Origin: Hexactinellida sp. DTS-2022
Taxonomy: Eukaryota; Porifera; Hexactinellida
DNA length: 64,000 nt
Assembly: GCA_028753945.1 (NCBI GenBank)
Contig: JAPNXP010000002.1
Coordinates: forward strand, 4,402,001 to 4,466,000
Direction of reading: 5' to 3'
In this document: piece after piece, positions 10,922 to 22,525 of the stretch
How the letters are laid out: the number at the start of each line of letters is the position of its first letter
Position numbering within the stretch: the stretch's first letter is position 1
The notes under the pieces: model-generated
Databases searched by the model: none
What the model was told of the DNA's origin: nothing
Seen by the model: only the letters and a program-made list of their open reading frames with translations
Made by a program: the position numbers and the translations under genes

Positions 10922-11966
10922 TTGAGTAGTATTCATATGTCAATGTCATCTGACTCAGATATCAATCACAACAGCCCTCAGGCCAAGAGGAAGAGAACGC
11001 CTCCACCCGGAACTAATGATGTTTCACAGTTTCCAGGAGATGGTCCTACGCAGCCAAATTTAATGGTGTATCCTGCAGTGAAAATGGGTGACCGTGACCG
11101 ACGCTTCAACAAGAAATTCTATGCTTTGCATTCAAGGTGTGAGGGTGTTCTGCTTTGCTTGTCGCCACTATGGAAGGAATCTCAATGCCTCTACTGCGTG
11201 GACTACTGTAGGATTTGGTAAGTATGACTCGATTACAGCTTCAGTGAAAGCACATGAAACATCGCTGGCTCACACGTCATCTTCTACTGCTTGGACTGAG
11301 CACAAAAGATGCCGCTAAATGAAACTTCTGTGGTGACTCTAATACACAAAACCCATCGCGATGAAGTGCTCAAGAACCGCCAATACATCATGGATATCAT
11401 TGGTCTAGTACTCTACCTTGGCAGAAATGGGCTGGCCTTTTGGGAGCATCGAGAGGGCGCCACTGCAGTAGACGCTCATGGGAACATGGCCGATGGATGC
11501 AATTTCTTGGAAGGGATGGATTTATTGTCTACGCACAGCACTTCTATCAGAGAGAGACTAGCTAAGGGACCGCAGAACCAAAAGTACCTGCGCCATGACA
11601 TCCAGAACGAGTTGCTCCACTGTGCGTCCTCTATCATCAGACAGCAAGTGGCAAAAGAGGTATCGCTTGCAGGGTGCTATAGTCTCAGTGCGGATGAGAC
11701 GAAGGACCTCTCTAAAGTGGAGAAAGTTGCTGTGAGCATCCGTTATGTCTCTGACGGTGGGATTCAGGAGTAGTTCATTGGCTTCGGGGCTGCGTGTGAT
11801 GATTTGAGTGCTGCCGTCTCACCACAGTTATATCTGCAATGCACACGACTGTGGGAATCGAATCAATGGCATGGTGGGAATGGCTTTCGATGGGGGAAGT
11901 GTTATGTCCGGTGAGCACAGGGGCGTGCAACAACAACTGCGGGAAAAGCAAGATGTGCCTAAGGCT
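10922..11966 (+). pseudogene. TTF-finger hAT transposase of element Y, N-terminal half
   Basis: The N-terminal tail is followed, after a frameshift near 11140, by a TTF-type zinc finger: FCFACRHYG, then FGKYDSITASVKAHETSLAH. The next frame (11309-11773) has the family's hallmarks: KNRQYIMDIIGLVLYLGRNG, then CNFLEGMDLL, the IQNELLHCASSIIRQQVAKE segment, and the first catalytic acidic residue in YSLSADETKDLS. A TAG at 11771 interrupts the frame, and further shifts lead to GMAFDGGSVMSGEHRGVQQQ (usual form GYDGA-x-MSG) before the insertion at 11967. It once encoded a nuclear cut-and-paste transposase and is now inactive. Confidence 0.85.
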
Positions 11967-12671
11967 CGACCCACACCTTCAGAGAAATTAAACCACTTCC
12001 AATTAATTAGGTTTTATTGCTTATTTCGACAGGTCTATATATGTTGTGTATATTCCCTGAAAATTTAATCCAGAAATATTAAATACTTTAGGAGATATGG
12101 AACTAAAACCAAAAGATCGCAATATTAATGTCCGAATTTTCGAAATGTTTTCGAGAATCAAAACCTCTCCAACATGTACACGCCTGCAGAAAAAATCTAA
12201 TAAGTTATTGATGATCTGAGAAAAATGCATTATTTAGATAGTTTGTTACTCAACCTTCACCTAAAAACAAGGCTTCAAATACTTCAATAGAAGTGTTATA
12301 ATAATTTGAATCAAAAAAATGCCAAATAATCATGAATCATTGCCTTGGTTTCACTTTACTGACTACAAATTTTCTCGTATGCATGAAATTGCTGAATATT
12401 TTAGGTGAAGGTGTAACACTAGTATATATATTGAATAAATAAAGCTCAATCAGCACTTGAACTAGTGTGGTTAGTTTGAAAAAATGCTACCGTAAATTCA
12501 GTCATGTATAGGAATTTAATATTACGCATTATGGAACTATAATCAATCACTCGAGCGAATATTATTCGAATTCAATTCTGATTTGCGGATTAATGTAGCT
12601 TATAGATATGGCTAAAACTGATATAGGTTTGGATTTGAAGGGGACGTTATTAGTGAAGGTGTGGGTCGAAC
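11967..12671 (+). mobile_element. Family I element inside the Y transposase, 9-bp target duplication
   Basis: It has inverted ends CGACCCACACCTTCA and TGAAGGTGTGGGTCG. Flanking CCTAAGGCT is duplicated (11958-11966 and 12672-12680). Removing the insert and one duplicate restores the in-frame sequence ...KQDVPKA followed by IYVHCFAHRLNLVL, the expected hAT motif, so the site is proved. A 9-bp duplication is typical of Mutator-like elements, which makes that superfamily a reasonable guess. Related copies lie at 1325-1500 and, reversed, at 63039-63215. No open frame of note. Confidence 0.87.
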
Positions 12672-13912
12672 CCTAAGGCTATCTATGTCCACTGCTTTGC
12701 ACACCGGCTTAACCTAGTCCTATCTGAGGTATGTCAGTCTGTTGACCGTGTGAGACTACCTTTGCATACTATTCAGGCGGTCTACGTGTTCTTCTCAGGT
12801 TCCACAGTCCAGAATGCATACCAACGCCACTTTGTAGATATGGGCGACGAGTTCAAGAAATACCGCATACAGTTACAGAGCGAGACCAGATGGTATGCGA
12901 GGTGTGTGGCGGTTACCAACATTCTGAAAGTAATGCCTGCTGTTCACGATACTCTTATTGAGCAGAGCGAGTGTCACAAAGACTCTAAGCGACGAGCCAC
13001 AGCTTCTGGACTTCTACTCACCGTGGACACAGACCTGATCATTAACCTCTCTATCATGGAGTGGATTCTGAACAAGGTTGATATCCTGTCCAGACAGTTG
13101 CAAGCCCATGATGCCACCTCTGCTGCTAGAAACCTCATCAATACTTTGGTGGAAGAACTCGCTCCTCTGAATCGCCCACATGCAGATCCACGATTCGATG
13201 GAATTTGTGAACGTGCCGAGGCTGTCATTCAAGAGTCTGACCTTCCTGCACCACCACAACGAATAGTTCGAAGAGTCCGTAGAACTACTGCTGCTAACGC
13301 TGGCCAAGAAGGATATATTAGAAACTTCGAAGGGCCAGATGACTGGCGACGCATTGTCTTCAAACCCATGTTGCGTGCTCTGATAGCAGAAATCGAGACA
13401 CGATATGCCTTGGACAATGACGGAGTCCTAACTGGCATTGACGCCTTGAACCCCCAGCTTCATGACTCATTTCTTGATTTGGATCTCCTGCAGCCTATGG
13501 CACAGTGTTTTCATATCGACTGCGCACCTCTTCGCCCTCAGGTGGAGACGTGTAAACTCATGGTTGCTAAAATGAGGGCAGATGGTCACCCGCGATTGAA
13601 AGTGTAGACAGTTTATCTGAGTTCTACCGGTTTCTTATACCGCATAAGGACTCACTATTCTGCCTCTACGAACTTGCCAAAATTGCTGTAACCCTTCCCA
13701 TCTCCTCCGCAGGATGCGAGAGAAGCTTCAGGTTCATGAAGCGTGTCAAGACCTGGCTGCGGACGACGATGACACACGAGCGGTTATCAGATTGTGGAAT
13801 CCTAGCTATGTCTCGGGGCCGCACTAAGGGGCTTGCGACAGAGGACGGCCTCAATCAGGTTCTCGACGCCTTCGTAACCCGTGGAGAAAGGAGGATGGAT
13901 CTAATATTGTAG
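12672..13912 (+). pseudogene. TTF-finger hAT transposase of element Y, C-terminal half with hATC
   Basis: The frame resumes after the family I insert with YVHCFAHRLNLVLSE and runs open through 13607. It includes QSETRWYARCVAVTNIL (hAT R/W motif) and a helical middle section with LVEELAPLN and acidic stretches. One frameshift near 13600 leads to a second open frame, 13603-13912, containing ITVT-type LPISSAGCERSFRFMKRVK and TWLRTTMTHERLSDCGILA, the hATC dimerisation domain, ending at TAG 13910-13912. Apart from the insertion, one stop and several shifts, this half is well preserved, so element Y is younger than element J. Confidence 0.87.
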
Positions 13913-14106
13913 ACAATGTTGGCAGAGATTTGTTTCGTTCATCACTTATTTCATGATTTCATTTCGTGACGGCGTTGATTTGCATAATTAGCATAATTTA
14001 GCATAAGATATGGAAAAAAAGTGGCACCCCCCTGGGGGCGCCACTTATTTTCGCGGTCGCGCCAATTCGTGACCTGGCGCCCCCCTCCACCGCCCCTGCC
14101 CTCGGA

Positions 14107-14195
14107 TCTGAACCGAGCATTGAGCTCTTCCAGAATCGCGTTCAATATATTTTCTCTGACTGATTTGGCGCTGGTTCCGTCCTTTATGTATTAGT
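14107..14195 (-). pseudogene. Element J transposase, small middle piece
   Basis: Read on the minus strand, SVRENILNAILEELNARFRSE fits the segment just before the C-terminal region of TTF-type hAT proteins (usual form ...P-x-LD-x-I-x-EL-x2-RF). The coding stops at the Y insertion (target duplication 14099-14106) and continues at 10693. Upstream it is cut off by non-coding repeat DNA that starts near 14200. Confidence 0.6.
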
Positions 14196-14199
14196 GAGT

Positions 14200-15420
14200 A
14201 TCTACAACAAACGAACCGTTGATATTAGTATGCTACTTCTTTCAATTTGGGACTGCAGATATGTATAAGCATTTTTATGACTATCAGCGCTCTAATAATA
14301 GCCTTCTAAGCACAGATTTAACTTTTGAAATTCTGGATTTAAAATCCTATGGAGAATAATATAGCACTAAAGGCTTATTACTTGGAAATTGAAAAAGAGT
14401 GCAGATTAAAAAATCGGGCCAATCCATTCTACCATGTCCCCTTTACCCACGCCAGGTGTGTGACCAAAGCGAAAAGTGAATTTTTTTCATCAGAATTTGG
14501 ATATAGCCACATTTTTGCTCCCAAAGGTGTCCAGATTTTAATTAAGGACAAATTTGGATAATCGGAGCTGTAACAGTTCTTAGTTTATTTATAAATAGTG
14601 CTATATTCCAAATTTCAGTGTTATAACTTCAAAAATTTCCCCAAACTAAGCTTTAAAATGGTGGCAGTCTATAATTAGATATGGTGGTTTTCAGGTGGCA
14701 GAGAGAATTTTCGACACGTCTACAGCAAATAATTTTGTTGCATTGGAGGAATTAATATAGGCCATCTAACTGGAATTCAATGACTGACACTGTCTGAAAG
14801 TTAGAACTAAGCTCCAGTTTACTTTTGAATTTAGTTTTTCTATCTTTTGATGGTCACATGACACCACCATATTGGGCATTCGAGTTCATAGCAAGGTAAC
14901 CATTTGGTAGAGTGATTTTTGACTTTGCAATGATTAAGAGATGATATATCAATGTGATCATTAATTTAGAGCTAAGCTCTAGAGTCTCCCGTTTAGAAGC
15001 TATAAATTTGCATCTGTCATCAAAATTGGTCACATTCACACTACCATATATGGCAATGTCGAAAACGGTGCGTCCTTGGCTCACAAAATATATTATTTAC
15101 ATTTGGGAAACCATATGTGCTGATCATTTTTCACTAGTGTAAAAACTTGAATTTATCTCTTTTCCTCTCTGAGTAACAAATTGGTTAATAATCCGTACCC
15201 TAGAGACCGCCGAAGGGATATAACTACCGCAAAATCCACTCTTTAAAAAAGAATTTTGTGGCCTTTTGCAAAAAAATCCTCATTCTATAGATATGTCCGA
15301 GGATTGAAACAATGTTATCACAATTACTAGTTAATTTTCCGTGTTCAAGACCATTGGTGCAATAAAACCGATTTAGAAAATGAATTATCCGCGCCACTTA
15401 AACGTTACTAACTCTGGAAA
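14200..15420. repeat. Repeat DNA interrupting element J, with a family B-type core
   Basis: No coding sequence. The part 14770-15100 has the landmarks shared by families B and O: a GAACTAAGCTC motif, GGTCACATGACACCACCATA, AGAGCTAAGCTCTAGAG and ACCATATATGGCAATG. It separates two coding blocks of the J transposase, so it is an insertion, but its ends were not resolved. Confidence 0.55.
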
Positions 15421-16385
15421 TTATGGTCGAATCGATGAAAGCTGAAGTCCCATCGAAAGAAAACATCCCTCCGCAGTGTATGTAAAAATATCTAAAAATT
15501 TGAACTTTTCTATCTTTGGGCGAAACAGAGCGGAACTAGCGTTGAGCTTCTGACGAGGCATGGCATACTCTTCATTTCGTCTAGCTGCACGCACACCTCT
15601 TCCGTACTCGAACCCCACGTCAAGGTCGTCAACATTGGCTCCACCCACGCCCAAACGACGCACAACTGAGTCTTTCAGACGCTGGAGGTATTCCTCAGCG
15701 GCTATCCAAAATTGATCACACTGCTCTTCTGATACCGCCGCCTCTATGCGTGCAATCACCCTTTCGATCAGCTGATCGACAGAGCTATAGTCTGAGTCTC
15801 TGGCCTGCATGTAGCACATTATCAGGTCAATTCAACCCAGACACAGCGAATATGCGAGCCCAACAATGACAAATTCACTCTTCATCAGTTGATCCAAAAG
15901 CGCGGTAGAGTCCCCACGAGTGCCGGCGTCGAAATCGTCATTCTCTCGGATTGCCACCACCGCATCAATCACATCTTCGAACAGCGCGTCATTGAGGGTA
16001 TTTGCTGCAGAATGTTCCTCGCAAGAACGATCACCCTCCATAGGGACGCGTGCCGCCCGTCCCGCTTATGTGTCTTAAACTTCTTCAAACCTCTCGTGCC
16101 GGGATTCCATGTACGGTTTCTTTTGATAACTGTAGCCAAAACATCATTGCGCTTGTACCAGCCAACTAAAACTGGCAGGCTTTGCAACACCGATAATAGT
16201 CCCTGTGTGTTCTTTTCGGCGGCATCGGCACAATGGTTGACCACCACCAGTGACAGGAGATGAGAATGACACCACGCATGGACGTGGCCCGGGACTAAAG
16301 CTACGAAAATTTCAGAGAGTGCTGAGTGCTGGAGTGACTTGTTGAAATTTTCTGGAAAGTGATACTTTCGAGAAAATTTCAACAA
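15421..16385 (-). pseudogene. Element J transposase, central part
   Basis: Three overlapping minus-strand frames (16385-15969, 16041-15832 and 15819-15421) form one broken coding region. The first has HVHAWCHSHLLSLVVVNHC, a degenerate form of the YVHCFAHRLNLVLV motif, then LLSVLQSLPVLV and a DGRHASLWR segment matching the family's TRW-ARH region. The second contains FVIVGLAYSLCLG. The third has RDSDYSSVDQLIERVIARIE and a basic RRNEEYAMPRQKLNASS tract, matching the helical middle of ZMYM/TTF-type hAT proteins. The N-terminal zinc finger is missing; a 71-bp hairpin lies at the 5' edge. It is inactive. Confidence 0.72.
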
Positions 16386-16397
16386 GTCACTCCAGCA
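16327..16397. repeat. Perfect 27-bp inverted repeat (71-bp hairpin)
   Basis: The arms 16327-16353 and 16371-16397 are exact inverse complements (they begin TGCTGGAGTGACTTG and end CAAGTCACTCCAGCA). The 17-base spacer holds a further 6-bp inverted pair (GAAAGT/ACTTTC) around GAT. The left arm is part of the J transposase coding region, so the right arm looks like a templated fold-back duplication at a rearrangement breakpoint. Confidence 0.95.
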
Positions 16398-16399
16398 GT

Positions 16400-17393
16400 A
16401 TTGAAAGGAAACAATGAATTGCTAAAAGTATTCTATTCCCCTGATGCTACTATATAGTACTAACTTTTATAGTATATATCATTGCATTGATAACTGCCCA
16501 ATTCTCTAATATTTTCCTATGGGTAGGAAAATTTCAATTAATGTTATGGTAATTGATATGTCATTTAGTTCCATATTCACATAACTCAATGTATCTCGGA
16601 AAGTATATGAGCTAGAGAGTCAAACTTTGTCTTGAATAATAGATAATTGGGAAGAGTATAATAGAACAAAATATCAAGTGTATGGCCCCCGCCAGTTTCC
16701 AAGGGATCCGAGGCCTTACCCTCGCTATCATCAGGCCCGCCGGCAGGGCTTTAAATAAATCATTGATTTTGATTTTAAATCAGAATCATTCAAAAATTAG
16801 TGATTTAAAAATCATTCAAAATGTGAAATTGAAAAAAATCAATCATCAAATCATTTTGACTCTTCACAAAATCTTAAAAAATCAAAATCAAATCTTATAC
16901 AATTACGATATAATGAGTTTTTTTAATTCCCGAGTCCTGAACATGTTCTTTTAGCCGAATGCTAATGTACACACAGTCGCAATAACAGATATTTAATAGG
17001 TGATCTAAGAATCTGAAACAATATAATAGCTACAATAACAAATCACTTTGTTTATTTGGACCTGGGAAACAAAAATACATGTTACAATAAATTAGTAATC
17101 CTTTTCAGATGTACCTATTAAAAGGTCATAATAACTCATTCCGAGGAAACTAATAAGCGAAGTCAATGGTAATAGTATGACATTAATATATTTCACCCAT
17201 TAACCCGGAGCAATCAAAGACTATTGGTATTCGGTTGTTCCTGGACAAACTTGGGTTTCCATTTAGCTGAGTCTTTGTGGTTTCAAACGGGGGTGAAATG
17301 GAACCATAAAATGCACATAGACCCGCAATTGTATTTAACGTGTGCATACTACTATAACCTCCTGAAGTGGAAGAACATATAACATAAATATTA
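16400..17393. other. AT-rich DNA, no gene; possible hAT-like terminus
   Basis: There is no convincing exon. Near 16746, CAGGGCTTTAAATAAATCAT begins a run of ATTTAAATCATT-like motifs to about 16900 that resembles one end of a hAT-type MITE. No second end or target duplication was found. Just left of it, 16684-16745 is GC-rich. The remainder shows nothing I can name. Confidence 0.4.
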
Positions 17394-17401
17394 GTTATAA
17401 T

Positions 17402-17800
17402 CAAGGTTGCAACCGAATAGTTGACCGAATAGTTGCTTGGCGATTAGCTAAGAATAGGTCGCTTACCCAAATTCAGGTTTATTGGTTTTATAGGAACCCT
17501 GGTATATTTAGCTCATCAAATAAAAGCATTCGGCTTACCTGATGATAATATTTTGCTGATCTAATATTAGTTTTCGGTTGACCAAATAGTATTATTCGGT
17601 TGACCGAATAGTACAATTTGTCAACCGAATACTAACATATATTCAACAAAATATCATTATCAGGTGAAGCAAATATTTGTATTTGAAGACACTGATATAT
17701 ATGCGGTCCAAAATGGCAAATAATACTGGGTTTTGGTAAGCGACCGATTCTTAGCTAATGGGCAAGCAACTATTCGGTCAACTATTCGGTTGCAACCTTG
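17402..17800. mobile_element. Family K hAT-type MITE, copy 1
   Basis: A 399-bp element with long inverted ends starting CAAGGTTGCAACCGAATAG and an exact 8-bp target duplication GTTATAAT (17394-17401 and 17801-17808). The interior contains repeated TCGGTTGACCGAATAGT blocks. It is homologous to 50900-51284. The 8-bp duplication places it with hAT-type elements. No coding capacity. Confidence 0.92.
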
Positions 17801-17808
17801 GTTATAAT

Positions 17809-18720
17809 ATTTTTACAAAGCAGAAAAATGATTTGAGTTAATTAACGCTATCTACGAGTACTATTTTACCAATGGCTACATAATCTCATAAAATTTTTAT
17901 TTCGTCTATAGACGCTTTTTTAAGCCCCCAAGGATATGCAAAGGTCAAACGTACAATATCTCGACTAATTTGACCTCTATAAGTCGATATTTGGTGTGCT
18001 GAGTGCACTTTTTCACGTGGTTCAGCACTTTCAGATGGATTGTTTGCTGTAACTCACTTGATATTTGGTGATTTTCCTTGAATATACCTGGCCCATTAGA
18101 TAGTCTGTGGTAAAACACCTAAATTGATAAAAAAATCATATAGAAAGAGAAAATTCGCAAAGTTAGGGCACATTATCTGTCCTTGGGGTCATATTGATAA
18201 CAAACCGCCTCTGAATACATTTCTCAGACTCCCTTGCACTTAGAATTAAAATGTACTAGTGAAAAAGGCTCGCTATACACGACTTCCTATGCGTCCCTAA
18301 TACATTTTGTGACCCTCAGACGCCCCGTTTTTTCAAATGACCATATATGGGCATGGATATGTGCCACATTTTGATGCTTCAGCAATTTTGTATCTCATAA
18401 ACTAGAGAAAGCAGAGCTTAGCTCTAATCTATTATTCACATCAATATATCATGCATATATCATTGGAATAACAAATTGGACTATTTTCCAAATAGTTACC
18501 ATGCTAAGAAGCCCATGCCCATATATGGAGGTGTCATGTGACCATCACAAACCTTCGATCATGAAAATCAGAGTTGTGCAAGAGCTTAGCTCTAACTTGC
18601 TAACACTAACAGTAATCGTTTTCGAGGAATATGAACTGCTTCAATTATCTTCAAACCATTTTCTGTCAAAAGTATTGAAGGTTTGTGCCACTATTGTGTC
18701 CTTCTAAACCCTCTTCTCCA
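17809..18720. repeat. Diverged repeat DNA with inverted CCATATATGG modules
   Basis: Two inverted modules, around 18320-18440 and 18500-18600, share GACCATATATGGGCATGG or its complement and the GAGCTTAGCTCTAA motif, as found inside families B and O. The whole looks like an old fold-back element. Open frames here (68 and 102 codons at 18501 and 18685) have no recognisable content. Confidence 0.55.
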
Positions 18721-19440
18721 CAAAAATATTTTCTAATACCGACAGTGGAAAAAGCTAGAGAACTCCTTGATTATTTATCATATCAACTTGAAATTTCTGG
18801 GAGATGTAGTTTATATATATATATAAATATCGTTCAGAGCGTTTCCATACTTTTTTCTATTTTCGCAAAGTTGTATGGCCACATTTCTCAAAAATTCGGA
18901 AATTCCATCGAAAAATTGACCAAAATTTTTGAATTGCTAATAAATAATATAAATTTATATAATATTAGTGATTTTCTCGTACACGCAAGTTGAATGCATA
19001 TTGATTTGACAAGTAATTAAGTAAAAACCAAGTGTTTCAACTTATCGTGATTTTCTACTAGAAATATCTATGGCTTATATTACATAGCAACGGTATATAT
19101 GTTTTCATTGAATATAGGCAATTTTAATTGTTTACACTTGATTTCATTTAATTTTGACCAAATCAGTGACCCTTGCAACAAATAAACTTTTCAAAATGTT
19201 CATCTCATTGGGTGGTCACTGGTCAGTGTGATTATATATTATGGTTTCTCACAAACCCGTGGACATACAATTACAATTTTGTGTGCAAAATGCTCGCACT
19301 ACCCGACTTCCTGTCCGTCCATAATACATTTTGTGAGCCTAACTAACTCCGTTTTCAAAATTATCATATATGGGCATAGAAATGTGCAAATTTTTGAAGA
19401 TTTAGCAAATTTACAACTCCTGATAAATAAACTCTAGATT
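18721..19440. repeat. AT-rich DNA plus reverse family B core
   Basis: 19190-19400 matches the reverse complement of the family B interior around 23220-23420: CTCATTGGGTGGTC, the GTCCATAATACATTTTGTGAG stretch and ATCATATATGGGCATA. From 18721 to 19190 I see only AT-rich unique-looking DNA. Confidence 0.6.
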
Positions 19441-19444
19441 CTAG

Positions 19445-19950
19445 CATTAACTGTAGACTGCCTAACTGATACACGTTGTGTCAGGTGGGAAACATGTCGA
19501 TCTAATCATTCAAATTTCGAGAAAATTCGGATTTAGACATGGTTTTGTATTCTCAATCGATTTCAATCAAAAAATCAAAATTTTCAGAATTTGTTATGAT
19601 GACGTAGCATAATAGTGAACTGCTCCACTTGCTATACACTTACTTGTGTAGATAAGAAATGTTAAAATCTCACCGTGGGAATACCTATAAGAATATATTA
19701 GACTAATCTTATCTGTTTTAGGATATTTGGGTGGACTAATATAGAGTTGTGACAGATATAACTCAAATATATGTATATTTTCGTAATCCATGGTTCATCA
19801 AATACAGATTTATCATTTTTATTAAAATGACGTAACTTTAGTTTCCTGATGCAGAATTGTTCTAATTTTGAGATCTGATAACTAATAAGATAGTCGTATT
19901 TGTTCCTGTTTAGAAACAAAGGATTACTTATATTTTAACGGTGTTATATC
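19445..19950 (+). repeat. Family L repeat, copy 1
   Basis: It is homologous to 24646-25145 and, reversed and interrupted, to 50740-51754. Landmarks are CCTAACTGATACACGTTGTG, TGATGACGTAGCATAA, TTTCGTAATCCATGGTTCAT and the end AAAGGATTACTTATA. It provides an unoccupied version of the site into which family K inserted at 50900. No gene. Confidence 0.8.
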
Positions 19951-19953
19951 GAT

Positions 19954-20850
19954 TTAAGGAGTCAGGAAGTTAAATATGGCAAGTTTCTATAGAAGGTCTC
20001 TATTAAGTTAATCAGAACACTCCAATTTATATATCAGCATGACTGGAATCACATAAAAGTCATCAAAAAAATTTATAGAAGATTCTAATCAATATTCTTG
20101 TCAGGAAAGTACAAAACGTCAGAAAATCCGTCTGAAATTCGGACAAAAGGACACTAAACCACGTGGCACCGGTCATTTATAACGGGACTAAATACCTTTA
20201 TTATATAATCATAATCCTGGTAGAGAAGTCTAAAATCAGCCGCTGTTAGTGTCCGGAAGTTAAAACTAAGCTCTAACGAAGATTTTTGTTGCTGCTTACG
20301 TCATCAAATTGTGCCACATGACACATCCATATATGGTAAACAAAATCATAGAATGTAAACTACATGGTATGTAGTCACAATTTGTTGCCCAGTGAATTTG
20401 TATTGATTAATTGACATCGTCAATTGGTTAGAGCTAGACGCAACGACTTCTCATTCGTGAGATAATTAATTGCTCCGTCATCAAAAGTGGCGCAGCCATA
20501 TGACCATATATGGTCAAAGAAATTAAAATTTGCAGAAATATGAATTTTAGTATCTCAACTGTTTCGAGTCATTCTAATAGGTCTAAATCCAAATTTGCTA
20601 AGCAATACGATTGAATTTGACGGACTTATAGCTGATGGTCCATTTTCTGCCCCCTGTTGGCCCTGCAGGTATTGGATTTACGACGTTTTGATCCATCCTG
20701 ACAAGAATATACTTCAGAATCTTCTAGAAAATTTTTTAATGAGTTTTTATGTGCTTCCAGTCAAGCTGATATAAAAATTGGAGTGTTCTGATTAACTTTG
20801 TGGAGACGTTCTATAGAAACTTGCAATATTTAACTTTGTGACTCCTCAAA
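19954..20850. mobile_element. Family O fold-back element, copy 1 (long inverted arms)
   Basis: The left end TTAAGGAGTCAGGAAGTTAA is mirrored on the right by a diverged complement finishing at GACTCCTC near 20848. The arms of about 190 bp pair through TCAGAACACTCCAATTTATA and TTCTTGTCAGGA. The interior holds the AACTAAGCTCTAA, CCATATATGG and CATTCGTGAGATAA landmarks shared with 37667-38561. The TTAA is visible only on the left. Confidence 0.8.
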
Positions 20851-20861
20851 TAATCTGCTAG

Positions 20862-21101
20862 TTTGCACAAGTTTACACACTTTGATATATCTGCCAACAG
20901 TTATCCGCTTAGTGACTCGGTATAATACTTGTAGTAATTGTTGTTGTTATAATACCAAGATATATAGTAACTTGTCTCGTTGATCTGCAAGCCACATATT
21001 CCGTAGTTTAACTCAAGTTATCCGCTACTTTGTGACAAGTTTACACTCATTCATATATATCTGCCATTGACTGCCAGCAGTATTCCGCCAAGAGACTCGG
21101 T
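20862..21101. repeat. Short direct duplication
   Basis: Two related blocks, about 20868-20922 and 21038-21101, share ACAAGTTTACAC, ATATATCTGCCA, a TCCGC step and GACTCGGT. They look like a diverged local tandem repeat just outside the family A copy at 21102. Confidence 0.6.
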
Positions 21102-21824
21102 TTAAGGTTTAATTACCCCAGGTGAATGAAAGTTCTTTTCTTAATCTGTAATTGGGAGAAATAGATCCCTATACGATACAAAGCAATAAACCAATAATAA
21201 AATGTCTCCATCTATTATACTTTTTAATTTTTGATGAGTTTCAAAATTTGGTAATACAAATCTCCCATAGGGCGATTTCGAAAGTGGTGGTGAATATTAT
21301 GCGGTAATTTGGGAATGCGGCCATGTAAGTTTACTATCATAATCAATATTTAAAGATTATAAGCGTGCAGAGTAGGTAGACGGTTTACATTTTTGAGTAA
21401 TGACTTCGAATTTTTTTTTTCAAACATTTTATCAAATTTCGCAGAAAAAGATTACCTTTTTATTCTTTTTTTCGTTCAAATGTCGCAATATTTTTTATTT
21501 AGATCAAATCAAAATTCTATACGGCCCACCAACCGCCCATAACGATGATCTATCTGATGGATCACACAGCATAGGTCTTTAGCAAATAAAGATCTTGAAA
21601 TCCATACACATATCTGGTGGAGTTTGAAGAAATCCCCCTTTGGTACTTTTGTATTAGCATCAAACTGCACGCCCCAAAAATCGTGGTTTTAGAAGATAAT
21701 TTGATTTTGTTTTCTGTTTGAAACTAGCTATAATGTCTTCTATCATATATGTGAAATTCAAACTCCCACCTTCGAAACTAAATTCATGTGTTGTTTGGCT
21801 GAATCTGCCGTATTTAACCGTAAT
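21102..21824 (-). mobile_element. Family A MITE, full-length reverse copy
   Basis: All family A landmarks occur in reverse order, from TTAAGGTTTAATTACCCC to GTATTTAACCGTAA. It is more diverged than the copies at 5755, 41773 and 45716, so this is an older insertion. The short open frame at 21400-21582 is not a gene. Confidence 0.88.
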
Positions 21825-21829
21825 TTCAA

Positions 21830-22415
21830 ATCTTATGGAAAAATATTGAAAACTTTCAATATAACAGACTTTTTAGTGTCCTCCACCTAAGCCACTTCCA
21901 TATGTGGTCACTTTTTCCAACCCCGCCATCTCTGAACACAATTATTGCCGTTGCGTAAGACATTATGACGCAAATACCATCTAGAAACAAAAAATCAACG
22001 TCTTCGGATAGATCTCTTAAAGACACTACTTTTGAGTCCTGCGATTTAGTCTATTATGAATAGTTCAAGCGTATTTTGGATTTTGGATTTGGAAAATAAT
22101 CATTTGAAGGTCGACATCACATAAAAGTATTTTAAATCCATTGAAATATAGATATTCACATTTCCTAGACTCAAAATTTATATTACATCCAGCTAAACAC
22201 ATTTTATCAAAAATATTATTGGTCTTGTTTATCATTGCTAATAGATCTATTCCGAAAATATGCTAAAATATAAAGAAAGATTTTTCCACCCTTAGTATAC
22301 CACGTGCCAATATTATTGTATTTTTGGCATCCTTAACATGAAGTATATCCGCTGTAAAAATTTCAATTAAATTGGGTAAACATCTTTAGTAGAAGTACTC
22401 TACAGGATACGACTA
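21830..22415 (-). repeat. Family H element, fragment in reverse orientation
   Basis: From about 21985 it aligns with the reverse complement of the left part of the complete family H element (54584 onwards): CGACATCACATAAAAGTATTT, ACATCCAGCTAAACACATTT, CAATATTATTGTATTTTTGG and TAGAAGTACTCTA. It also supplies the uninterrupted version of the junction split in the copy at 38993-43322. The bases from 21830 to 21985 are unassigned. Confidence 0.75.
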
Positions 22416-22525
22416 AATCTTCAAAATCCCGAGTATTTGGTACTAATGCTGAAATTGATTTTATTGTATTTTCTGAATCTGCATTCATGTACAAGATTTT
22501 GTGAAATTTTCTTGATCAAAAATCT

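Larger units (their letters stand above)
10702..14098 (+). mobile_element. Complete hAT transposon Y inserted in element J
   Basis: It starts CAGGGGCGGAGCCAG and ends with the near-inverse CTCCACCGCCCCTG. It is bordered by the perfect 8-bp target duplication CCCTCGGA (10694-10701 and 14099-14106). GC-rich subterminal GGCGCC repeats occur on both sides. It carries a decayed plus-strand TTF-finger hAT transposase, broken by a further insertion at 11967-12671. It separates 10693 from 14107, two coding pieces of the older minus-strand hAT J. Confidence 0.93.

Noticed and set aside
11808-12068. 86-codon plus frame as an independent gene
   Set aside because: It is a piece of the element Y transposase (GMAFDGGSVMSGEHRG) that reads into the family I insertion.
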